Source: Leptolyngbya sp. FACHB-8 | GTDB lineage: Bacteria; Cyanobacteriota; Cyanobacteriia; Elainellales; Elainellaceae | Direction of reading: 5' to 3' | DNA: 64,000 bases | Assembly: GCF_014695575.1 (NCBI RefSeq) | Contig: NZ_JACJOO010000037.1 | Coordinates: 1 to 64,000 of the forward strand | Shown: one piece after another, positions 45,194-52,758 of the stretch | How positions within the stretch are numbered: the stretch's first letter is position 1 | How the letters are laid out: every line of letters begins with the position of its first letter | The notes under the pieces: model-generated | What the model saw: only the letters and a program-made list of their open reading frames with translations | Database searches by the model: none | Told to the model about the DNA's origin: nothing | Program-made: the position numbers and the translations under genes

Positions 45194-47623
45194 TTATTTA
45201 TTGACCCATTGTTCTTTCATGCGGGCAATACGTTCGATCAGAGTTTCGTTCGACATACGTGAGTTGAGGCGTTCGATCAGAAGCGGGAAGGCAAGCGGGG
45301 AAGGGCGTCGGGTTTCCTTCCAAACCAGAGAGAGCTGGCTCATGCGCTGAAGCGTTTTTGATAGGCGATGAGCTTCTAACTGTTCGTCTAACACTTCGCG
45401 TTCAGCCTGCTTTAGCAGCAAATTATCTGGCTCATATTTTGAGAATACATCGTAAATCAGAGACGAACTAATTTGTAGTTGGCTGGATGTCTTTTTCGAG
45501 GAGGGATAGCCTTTAAAAATTAATCCGGCAACCTGAGAGACTTCGCGAAATTTGCGACTGGTCAGTTCTGAGATATTGAGACTGGCTTTCAGGTCTTCAT
45601 AGAGACTATCCAGGCTCAAGAACTCTTCGGAAAAGAGCGATTTGAAAGGGTAGTCTTTTGGAGCCAGAATCTCAAAGCCGTAATCGTTGACCGAAATGGT
45701 AAAGGTGGCACGTTGCTGGTTTGCGAAGCGATAGCCCCACAGAAAACCTAGACCTTCATGGACAAACCGGCCTTCAAAGGGAAAGACGTATAGGTGTTGA
45801 CCTTCACGGGTTTTACAGGTTTCGATCAGAAGTTCGTTGACTGTTGGTAGCAGCGATACTCGATCTTGCGTTTGCAGGATGGGTTCGATACAGTCAATCT
45901 CTGCATTATGCCGATGCTCTGTGCGTATCGCCTCCAATTCCTTTCGAATTCGTGTACTCAAAGTATCCGAAATCGTGAGGTTTCCACCGTACCAAATAGG
46001 CGTAATCGTAGATTTTTTGGTGGTCTTTTTAACATATACCACCATATCCTTAATCATGAAAAATTCAAGCTGTTTGCCGCCAAAAAAGAAGACGTCACCG
46101 GGTTTCAGACGTGAGATAAATCCTTCTTCAATGGAGCCAATTTGGCTTCCCTTCAGAAATGCAATTCGCATCGTCTGGTTGGATGTAATCGTACCAATTC
46201 CCATTCGATGCATGCGTAGAATTTGTGCATCTTTCACCTGAAAGCGTTCATCTTCGTAGACGACTTTCTGGTAACGGGGATAGGCGCTCAGGCATTTACC
46301 ACCCGTTGTGATAAATTCTAAAATCCAAAAAAATTCTTCATCCGTTAAATGTTCATAGGCAACGGTTTGACGGACTTCTTTGAGCGTTTCTTCGGCCTTA
46401 AAACCATCGCCACACGCCAGGGTTACCAAGTGTTGAGTCAGCACATCATAGGGCTTGTGCCGGGGCGATCGCGACTCCAACTCCCCCGCTTCCAGTCCGT
46501 TGCGAAACGCCGAAATCTCCAACAACTCCAGCGCATTGGTCGGCAAAAAGAACACCTCAGAAGTACCCTGGGGCACGTGAGCCGATCGCCCCGCTCGCTG
46601 CAACAATCGCGCTAAATTCTTAGCACTGCCAATCTGCACAACCCGCTCCACAGGCTGAAAATCCACCCCCAAATCTAAAGAAGAGGTACAGACAACCCAC
46701 TTAATCGCTCCCGTTTTGACAGCCGCCTCGATCGCCTCCCGCTCCTTGGCATCAATAGAGCCGTGGTGCAGGGCAATGCGATCGCTATACTCTGGCAAGG
46801 CAAAGCTGAGAGCTTGAAACCAACGTTCAGATTGCGATCGCGTATTGGTAAAAATCAGCGTGGACTTGTTGATATCCAGCGCATCCACTAACTCCTGAAA
46901 CATATGCAGTCCCAGGTGTCCCGCCCAGGGAAAGGAATCTACCGACTCGGGCAAAATACTTTTGATGACGGTCTTTCGTTGCAAATCAGCAGAAATAATG
47001 ACGGGCTCGACACCCACGCCCACAGCGGTTTGAGCGGCTTGCTCCACATTGCCGAGAGTAGCGGAGACCGCCCAGGTTTGCAGCGTTGGCTGAAGGCTCC
47101 GCAGGTGAGCAAGACACAATTCTGTCTGGGTGCCCCGCTTGGAACTCAGTAGTTCATGCCACTCATCCATCACTACCAGACGGAGTGATTGAAATCGCTC
47201 CGCTGCCCCTGGATAGGACAACATTACCGCCAGCGACTCTGGTGTGGTGATCAGCACAGCGGGCATGTTCTTCATCTGACTGGTTTTACGCGAGGAACTG
47301 GTGTCCCCCGTACGCGACTCCACCTTCAGCGACCAGCCCATTTCCTCAATCGGGCGACGAATGGCCTGCTCAATATCCCGTGCCAAGGCCCGGAGAGGAG
47401 TGAGATAGAGAATTTGTAAGCCTTTTCGAGGCGCATGGAGCATGTCGGCGATCGCCCCCATCACCACCCCGTAGGTTTTTCCCGATCCGGTAGGCACCTG
47501 AATCAACCCACTTCGTCCCGCCAGATACGCCTGCCAGGTTTCCATCTGGAATGGTAGAGGTTGCCAGTCCTGCTTGGCAAACCATTCCAAAATAGGATTG
47601 AGACGTGGATCATTGGAAGACAC
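45194..47623 (-). CDS. Ligase-associated Lhr-like DEXH-box helicase
   Basis: An 809-residue superfamily 2 helicase of the Lhr-related group. Motif I VPTGSGKTYG (about 40-49), Ia LTPLRALARD, II VVMDEWHELL, III AVSATLGN, IV TLIFTNTRSQSE, VI QRAGRSAHVPQG, followed by a long C-terminal region typical of Lhr-type enzymes (winged helix and beta-barrel). It probably unwinds DNA in strand-break repair with PdeM and a ligase encoded elsewhere. It starts with GTG. It forms an operon with pdeM and is divergent from the acetyltransferase gene at 47713. Confidence 0.92.
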   Translation of the reverse strand: MSSNDPRLNPILEWFAKQDWQPLPFQMETWQAYLAGRSGLIQVPTGSGKTYGVVMGAIADMLHAPRKGLQILYLTPLRALARDIEQAIRRPIEEMGWSLKVESRTGDTSSSRKTSQMKNMPAVLITTPESLAVMLSYPGAAERFQSLRLVVMDEWHELLSSKRGTQTELCLAHLRSLQPTLQTWAVSATLGNVEQAAQTAVGVGVEPVIISADLQRKTVIKSILPESVDSFPWAGHLGLHMFQELVDALDINKSTLIFTNTRSQSERWFQALSFALPEYSDRIALHHGSIDAKEREAIEAAVKTGAIKWVVCTSSLDLGVDFQPVERVVQIGSAKNLARLLQRAGRSAHVPQGTSEVFFLPTNALELLEISAFRNGLEAGELESRSPRHKPYDVLTQHLVTLACGDGFKAEETLKEVRQTVAYEHLTDEEFFWILEFITTGGKCLSAYPRYQKVVYEDERFQVKDAQILRMHRMGIGTITSNQTMRIAFLKGSQIGSIEEGFISRLKPGDVFFFGGKQLEFFMIKDMVVYVKKTTKKSTITPIWYGGNLTISDTLSTRIRKELEAIRTEHRHNAEIDCIEPILQTQDRVSLLPTVNELLIETCKTREGQHLYVFPFEGRFVHEGLGFLWGYRFANQQRATFTISVNDYGFEILAPKDYPFKSLFSEEFLSLDSLYEDLKASLNISELTSRKFREVSQVAGLIFKGYPSSKKTSSQLQISSSLIYDVFSKYEPDNLLLKQAEREVLDEQLEAHRLSKTLQRMSQLSLVWKETRRPSPLAFPLLIERLNSRMSNETLIERIARMKEQWVNK

Positions 47624-47712
47624 CCGGTTCCCTCACTTCAGGATGCTTGGAGTTGCCGCACCGCTCGATTCTTAGGATAGTCTGGTTGAGGGCGTTTCTG
47701 AAGGCTAGAACG

Positions 47713-48288
47713 ATGCATGACGTGAGTAGTCCGTATGTGATGGGAAGCGATCGCCTTCTCTTTCGTCCTTTCACTCAATCCGACGCGTCCCTGATTTACG
47801 AACTGGATAGCGACCCCGATACCATGCAATTTATCTCTAAGGGGAAAGCAACACCCTTAGAGCGCATTGAGCAAGAGATTCTTCCTAGATGGCTGACCCA
47901 CTACGATCAACCCCTTCCCATCGGGATGTGGGCCACTTACGAAAGCAAGTCTGAAGCTTTTATCGGGTGGATGTGCATCAAACCCGATCGCTTTATCCCT
48001 GAAATGGAGCTAGGGTACCGTTTCAAGCGACCATTCTGGGGCAAAGGCTATGCCACAGAAGGTTCAAAGCTTCTGATTAATCAAGCTTTCACGGTAGGAG
48101 GACTCGATCGCCTGACGGCCCACACCCTGGAATACAATCACCGCTCTCGACGGGTCATGGAAAAGTGCGGCTTCCGATTTCAATATTCCTTCGTCTACGA
48201 CGAAGAGGTGCTACCCGGTTGGACAGAGCAAGAACGGCAGGCCGTGCGGTATGGCCTCAGCCGCAAGGAGTGGAAGGCACGGGCCTGA
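47713..48288 (+). CDS. GNAT acetyltransferase, RimJ/RimL type
   Basis: A 191-residue acetyltransferase: GSDRLLFRPFTQSDASLIYE, ELGYRFKRPFWGKGYATEGS (acetyl-CoA-binding loop) and LEYNHRSRRVMEKCGFRFQY. Substrate unknown. ATG 47713 is chosen because the family starts about ten residues before GSDRLLFRPF; the upstream in-frame codons would extend into the promoter region of the helicase. It converges on glgA with only 5 bp between stops. Confidence 0.9.
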   Translation: MHDVSSPYVMGSDRLLFRPFTQSDASLIYELDSDPDTMQFISKGKATPLERIEQEILPRWLTHYDQPLPIGMWATYESKSEAFIGWMCIKPDRFIPEMELGYRFKRPFWGKGYATEGSKLLINQAFTVGGLDRLTAHTLEYNHRSRRVMEKCGFRFQYSFVYDEEVLPGWTEQERQAVRYGLSRKEWKARA

Positions 48289-48293
48289 GCCAT

Positions 48294-49703
48294 CTAAACT
48301 TCCACTTTTTGGCTAGACATATCCGGAACTGGAGTACCCGTAATCTCGTGATAAATCCTAATGTACTCGCGGGCCGACAATTCCCAGCTGAAATTCTGCT
48401 TCATGGCACGGGTTTGCAAGTCTGACCAGTACTCCTTATAGCGGAATCCTTCCCAGGCTCGCACCATACAGGTAAAGAAATCCAGGGGTTCGTAGCGGTC
48501 GAACGAGTACCCCGTTCCCGTATGTAGAGCCGGTTCATGGTGCTTCACTGTATCGACCAGGCCTCCCGTGCGCCGCACGATAGGGATGGAACCATAGCGC
48601 ATAGCGATCATTTGGCTAATGCCGCAAGGTTCAAACCGTGAGGGCATGAGAAATGCATCAGTACCGGCATAAACGCGGCGAGAGAGGGTTTCGCTGTAGA
48701 GTAGTTGCACCGCAACACGGCCCCGGTTACGGGAAGCAATTTGCCAGAGTTCGGTTTCGTAGTAGCGATCGCCCGTCCCCAACACTAATAACTGCGAATC
48801 GGTATAGGCCAGAAACCGATCCATCGCCTGAACGATTAGATCCAACCCCTTCTGCTCTACCAGTCGAGAAACAATCCCCATCAGAAAGCGGTTTGGATTG
48901 ACCTCTAACCCTACCTCCTCCTGTAGCGCTGCCTTATTAGGCACACGGTCCTCTAAAGTTGAAACCTCATAATTCTTGAACAAATACGGATCCGTTTCAG
49001 GATTGTAGGTATCGGTATCAATCCCATTCAAGATGCCCACCAACTTACCGCTAATGAAGGAAAGCAAACCCTCAAGGTTTTCTCCATAGTCCGGCGTCTG
49101 AATCTGACGAGCATAGGTAGGCGACACCGTCGTTACCTTATCGGCAAATTGCACCGCCGCCGCCATGGTGTTGTGCCCCTGCATGTAGGGAGGGCACCAA
49201 GTCATCTGCTCCAGTTGAGGACGTGACGGCCCCTGATAGGCCAAATTGTGGATGGTAAAGACCGTGCGGATATCGGGCGACTGATACATCCATACCGGAA
49301 TCATGCCCGTGTGCCAGTCATGGCAGTGAATCACATCCGGCTTCCAGTAGTTCCAGGCAAACTCTGCAGCTCCATTCGCAAACAAGGTAAACCGCCAGCC
49401 CTCATCCTCCCCGGCATAAATGCGTCGGCTGTCAAACGCCCCATGCTTCATCAAATAAAGAGGAACATCGGTTTCCGGCAAAACAGTTTCAAAGATCTGA
49501 AAGTCTTGAAACATCGCATTACCTGACCAAACCGGTGTCTGCGGCACCTTCACCCGCCCCACGAGCGAACTGTAGAAGGGCAGGATGATACGGACATCGT
49601 AGCCATGCTTCCGCAAGACTTTGGGTAAAGCTCCGATGACATCGCCCATTCCGCCAACTTTGGCAATGGGAGCAGCTTCTGCACCAACAAACAAAATTCG
49701 CAT
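48294..49703 (-). CDS. glgA: Glycogen synthase (ADP-glucose)
   Basis: A GT5 enzyme that adds glucose from ADP-glucose to alpha-1,4-glucan, storing fixed carbon as glycogen. The 469-residue protein starts MRILFVGAEAAPIAKVGGMG; Lys15 in KVGG binds ADP-glucose. HCHDWHTGMIPVWMY, GILNGIDTDTYNPETD, GIVSRLVEQKGLDLIVQAMD and PSRFEPCGISQMIAMRYGSI are the other GT-B signatures. A TTG/ATG further upstream (49808) would add 35 unsupported residues. No other glg gene is nearby. Confidence 0.96.
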   Translation of the reverse strand: MRILFVGAEAAPIAKVGGMGDVIGALPKVLRKHGYDVRIILPFYSSLVGRVKVPQTPVWSGNAMFQDFQIFETVLPETDVPLYLMKHGAFDSRRIYAGEDEGWRFTLFANGAAEFAWNYWKPDVIHCHDWHTGMIPVWMYQSPDIRTVFTIHNLAYQGPSRPQLEQMTWCPPYMQGHNTMAAAVQFADKVTTVSPTYARQIQTPDYGENLEGLLSFISGKLVGILNGIDTDTYNPETDPYLFKNYEVSTLEDRVPNKAALQEEVGLEVNPNRFLMGIVSRLVEQKGLDLIVQAMDRFLAYTDSQLLVLGTGDRYYETELWQIASRNRGRVAVQLLYSETLSRRVYAGTDAFLMPSRFEPCGISQMIAMRYGSIPIVRRTGGLVDTVKHHEPALHTGTGYSFDRYEPLDFFTCMVRAWEGFRYKEYWSDLQTRAMKQNFSWELSAREYIRIYHEITGTPVPDMSSQKVEV

Positions 49704-49856
49704 GGGATAAGCTTCCGGAGAAATGGAAGAGCCGGGAAGCCTCGAGCAAGGGCTCCGAAACACACCCGATCGTTGCAGGTTGAAGAACAACCTAATCAAC
49801 CCTACCAAGTTTCGGCTCGATTAGAGGGAAAGCCCAGAAAAAACCTCTGCGATGCC

Positions 49857-49911
49857 TAGATATTTTGTGGTGGATGCTGGGTAAAACCCAGCATCCACCA
49901 CAAAATATCTA
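49857..49911. repeat. Perfect 26-bp palindrome, AAA loop
   Basis: TAGATATTTTGTGGTGGATG begins a 26-bp arm that pairs exactly around AAA. Its last three bases overlap the CTAG of the following family A element, so one element seems to have landed at the edge of another. Confidence 0.88.
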
Positions 49912-50006
49912 GTAGGCTGAGGCGTAAGTTCGCCACCCATTTTTTGTGTAGGGTGCTTCGCACCCTACACAAAAAATGGGTAATAGATTTCGCTCTAGCG
50001 TACTAG
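49909..50006. repeat. Family A palindromic element, copy 3
   Basis: A 98-bp unit with ends CTAGTAGGCTGAGGC and GCTCTAGCGTACTAG. The inner flank GTAAGTTCGCCACC matches copy 1. The central perfect stem of 21 bp (CCCATTTTTTGTGTAGGGTG...) has a TTC loop. Confidence 0.88.
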
Positions 50007-50016
50007 ACCCAATAAG

Positions 50017-50055
50017 CCAGAAGCGGATAGGCACTTAGCACCCATCCGCTTCTGG
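50017..50055 (-). terminator. Hairpin after hemC
   Basis: CCAGAAGCGGAT and ATCCGCTTCTGG flank a 15-nt centre, 28 bp after the hemC stop. No clear T-run on the hemC strand. Confidence 0.5.
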
Positions 50056-50082
50056 TTTTATGTCCCCCGGTGCGAGATTAGA

Positions 50083-51042
50083 TTACCCGCGCTGAATCGT
50101 CGCCAGAATTTCATTCAGGATGTCCTGAGCACCCTGCTCTCGGAGTTGCAGAGCCAGGTCAATTCCTAGCTGATCCGCCTGTTCTGCGGGGCCAGAAACA
50201 CTACCCTTGACCACTTTCTTACCATCCAGAGCGGCCACTAATCCCGATAGGGTGAGGGTATCCCCTTCCAGCACCGTGTTCACCCCAATGGGCACCTGAC
50301 AGCCCCCTTCCAGTTCCCGCAGGAATGCGCGCTCAGCATAACAACGCAAAGCGGTAGGACGGTGCTCCAGAGCCTTGAGCAGGTTTAGGATTTCGGTATC
50401 GTTGGTGCGGCACTCGATGCCTAGAGCACCCTGGCCCACAGCGTGAAGGGAGATTTCAGCCGGGATGACTTGGTGGATGCGATCGCTCATACCCAAACGA
50501 TGCAACCCAGCCACCGCCAAGATCAGTGCATCATACTCACCCGCATCCAGCTTGGCCAGACGGGTGTTCAAGTTACCCCGCACATCCTTGAAGGTGAGGT
50601 GGGGATAGTGGTGGCGTAGTTGGGCCAAACGGCGCAGGGAGGAGGTCCCAATGACCGCTCCTTCCGGCAGTGTATCCAGTTGCTTGTCGAGATGAGAAGC
50701 GTGAAGCACTAAAGCATCAGCAGGGTTTTCTCGCTCGGTGACACAGCCCAGCATCAGACCCTCAGGCAGACGAGTCGGCAGGTCTTTGAGAGAGTGCACA
50801 GCAAAATCGATGTCGCCATTTAACATGCCGACTTCTAATTCTTTGGTGAATAGGCCTTTGTCACCAATTTTTGCCAAGGCTACATCCAGGATTTTGTCAC
50901 CCTGGGTGCTCATCGTTTGGATTTCAAAGGTGCGATCAGGATAGGCTTTTTGTAATTCTCCGTGAACCCAATGGGTCTGGACCAGAGCCAGTTGGCTTTT
51001 ACGGGAACCAATGCGGATTGTCCGGGGGAAGCTTGCAACCAT
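50083..51042 (-). CDS. hemC: Hydroxymethylbilane synthase (porphobilinogen deaminase)
   Basis: Polymerises four porphobilinogens to hydroxymethylbilane on the way to haem and chlorophyll. The 319-residue protein has [18 protein letters not shown], the strongly conserved [46 protein letters not shown], and [13 protein letters not shown]-type C-terminal motif ([13 protein letters not shown]) whose Cys carries the dipyrromethane cofactor. It stands alone between palindromes and the dnaE-C gene. Confidence 0.97.
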   Translation of the reverse strand: MVASFPRTIRIGSRKSQLALVQTHWVHGELQKAYPDRTFEIQTMSTQGDKILDVALAKIGDKGLFTKELEVGMLNGDIDFAVHSLKDLPTRLPEGLMLGCVTERENPADALVLHASHLDKQLDTLPEGAVIGTSSLRRLAQLRHHYPHLTFKDVRGNLNTRLAKLDAGEYDALILAVAGLHRLGMSDRIHQVIPAEISLHAVGQGALGIECRTNDTEILNLLKALEHRPTALRCYAERAFLRELEGGCQVPIGVNTVLEGDTLTLSGLVAALDGKKVVKGSVSGPAEQADQLGIDLALQLREQGAQDILNEILATIQRG

Positions 51043-51360
51043 CGGTTAAGAAGTGTTTAGAAAATCAGCGGAATATTAAGCAACATCGCGCTTTTGACCA
51101 TATATCAGCTTACCGCAGTGGGGCACGCAAGCATCGAGTTGATTTTGTTTTGTGACAGGTTTTACTTCATCAAATCAAGGTAATGTGTAGAGTACAAAGC
51201 ATCCTACAAATCCCGCATGGTAAGGATGTTGCGTATTTTAACGCTGGGGATTTTCCACAACCTCGACTAGAATGGATGTACTACACTACATTTAGTGATA
51301 GCTACTTGAATCCCACTGCGGTTCACCCTACATTTTAAGAAATACTGGACGAGGGTTGTC
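51043..51360. other. Divergent gap hemC/dnaE-C
   Basis: 318 bp that must contain the promoters of both genes. GTGTAGAGTACAAAGCATCCTA near 51186 resembles a decayed palindrome centre. I see no gene or RNA. Confidence 0.45.
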
Positions 51361-51468
51361 GTGGCCAAAATTGTCAGTCGGAAGCTTCGGGGCGTTCAGC
51401 CGGTCTACGACATTGGGCTGGCGAACGATCACAATTTTTTACTTGAAAACGGCTTTGTCGCGTCCAAT
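51361..51468 (+). other. Split DnaE intein, C-terminal fragment (IntC)
   Basis: Thirty-six codons. VYDIG...DHNF and GFVASN-C are the block F/G residues: the block F His, the terminal Asn that cyclises, and Cys +1 of the extein. The residue before Asn is Ser instead of His, as in other DnaE split inteins. CFN at +1 to +3 matches the context favoured for splicing. Confidence 0.95.
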
Positions 51469-52695
51469 TGTTTTAATAAATCGCACTCTACGGCCTACGG
51501 GTACGTCACGTTTCAGACGGCTTACCTGAAGGCCAATTATCCTGTGGAGTACATGGCGGCTCTGCTGACCGCCAACAGTGACGATCAGGAAAAGGTGCAG
51601 AAATACATCAGCACCTGCCTGAGCATGGGGATTGAGGTTGAACCTCCTGACATTAATCGCTCTGGAGTGGATTTCACACCGACGGGTAAAAGTATTTTGT
51701 TTGGGTTGTCGGCGGTACGAAATGTCGGAAGTGGAGCGATCGACAACGTTCTGCAAGCACGGGAGCAAGATGGGGCGTTTTCCTCCCTGGCAGATTTGTG
51801 TAGTCGGGTCGATCCACGTACCGTGAACCGCCGCGCCATGGAAGCATTAATCCAATGTGGTGCCCTAGACTGCATGGAGAAGAACCGCAACCAGCTGTTG
51901 CACGATTTGGAGCTGGTGCTGGATTGGGCACAATCACGGGCACGCGATCGGGCGATCGGTCAGGGCAATTTGTTCGATATGCTGGGCGACAGCGGAGCGA
52001 CTAGCAACGGCTTTGAAATGGCTCCCAAGGCTCCCCCTGTTGAGGACTTGCCCCAGCAAGAAAAGCTGAAGATGGAGAAGGAACTGCTGGGATTCTATGT
52101 ATCTGACCATCCGTTGAAGTCAGTTCACCAGGCTGCACGGTTACTGGCCCCGATTAACCTGTCTGACCTGGATGACCAGCACGAGAACACAACGGTGAGT
52201 GCCGTGGTGATGCTGACGAGTGTCAAGCTGGTCACGACGAAGAAGGGCGATCGCATGGCCATTGTTCAAATCGAAGACCTGAGTGGCCAGGCGGAAGCGG
52301 TGGTGTTCCCCAAATCCTATGCTCGTATCGGCAACTTGCTGACCGAGGATGCCCGGCTAATGGTGTGGGGCAAAGTCGACAAACGGGACGATCGCAGTCA
52401 GCTTTTGCTGGATGATGCAGAACCCATCGAAGCCGTGCAACTGGTGATGGTCGAATTGGAACCCCAAATTGCCGAAGATTTTGCCTATCTGCACGAGTTC
52501 CGCAATGTGCTGATGAATAACCGGGGCGATGAGAGCAGTTGCAAAACCCCCGTCATCGCGATCATTACCAACGAAAACCGTCGAGAACTGGTGCGACTTG
52601 GCCCCCAATTCCGGGTGCAGGACCATGACTCGGTGGTGACAGCCTTAAATAAGGCTGGATTCCGGGCGCGACTTTCCGCTTTGACTAGCGCATAG
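51361..52695 (+). CDS. dnaE: DNA polymerase III alpha subunit, C-terminal part with split intein IntC
   Basis: The C-terminal piece of the replicative polymerase, made separately and joined to DnaE-N by protein trans-splicing. Residues 1-36 (MAKIVSRKLRGVQPVYDIGL...ENGFVASN) are the DnaE IntC; the splice follows Asn36, and the extein begins CFNKSHSTAYGYVTFQTAYL with Cys37 as nucleophile. The 408-residue extein has helix-hairpin-helix elements (NVGSGAIDNVLQAREQDGAF), an OB-fold (TVSAVVMLTSVKLVTTKKGD) and a C-terminal tail. It starts with GTG. The partner dnaE-N with IntN is not in the window, as expected since the two halves lie far apart in cyanobacterial genomes. A T-tailed hairpin follows. 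Confidence 0.97.
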   Translation: MAKIVSRKLRGVQPVYDIGLANDHNFLLENGFVASNCFNKSHSTAYGYVTFQTAYLKANYPVEYMAALLTANSDDQEKVQKYISTCLSMGIEVEPPDINRSGVDFTPTGKSILFGLSAVRNVGSGAIDNVLQAREQDGAFSSLADLCSRVDPRTVNRRAMEALIQCGALDCMEKNRNQLLHDLELVLDWAQSRARDRAIGQGNLFDMLGDSGATSNGFEMAPKAPPVEDLPQQEKLKMEKELLGFYVSDHPLKSVHQAARLLAPINLSDLDDQHENTTVSAVVMLTSVKLVTTKKGDRMAIVQIEDLSGQAEAVVFPKSYARIGNLLTEDARLMVWGKVDKRDDRSQLLLDDAEPIEAVQLVMVELEPQIAEDFAYLHEFRNVLMNNRGDESSCKTPVIAIITNENRRELVRLGPQFRVQDHDSVVTALNKAGFRARLSALTSA

Positions 52696-52710
52696 TTAAC
52701 CTGTAAAACC

Positions 52711-52754
52711 ATCCAGCTTTTCGTCATGGCAACACATCGACAAAAAGCTGGATG
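52711..52754 (+). terminator. Terminator of dnaE-C
   Basis: ATCCAGCTTTT and AAAAGCTGGAT pair around a longer centre; a T-run (GATTTTTA) follows, 16 bp after the stop. Confidence 0.7.
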
Positions 52755-52758
52755 ATTT

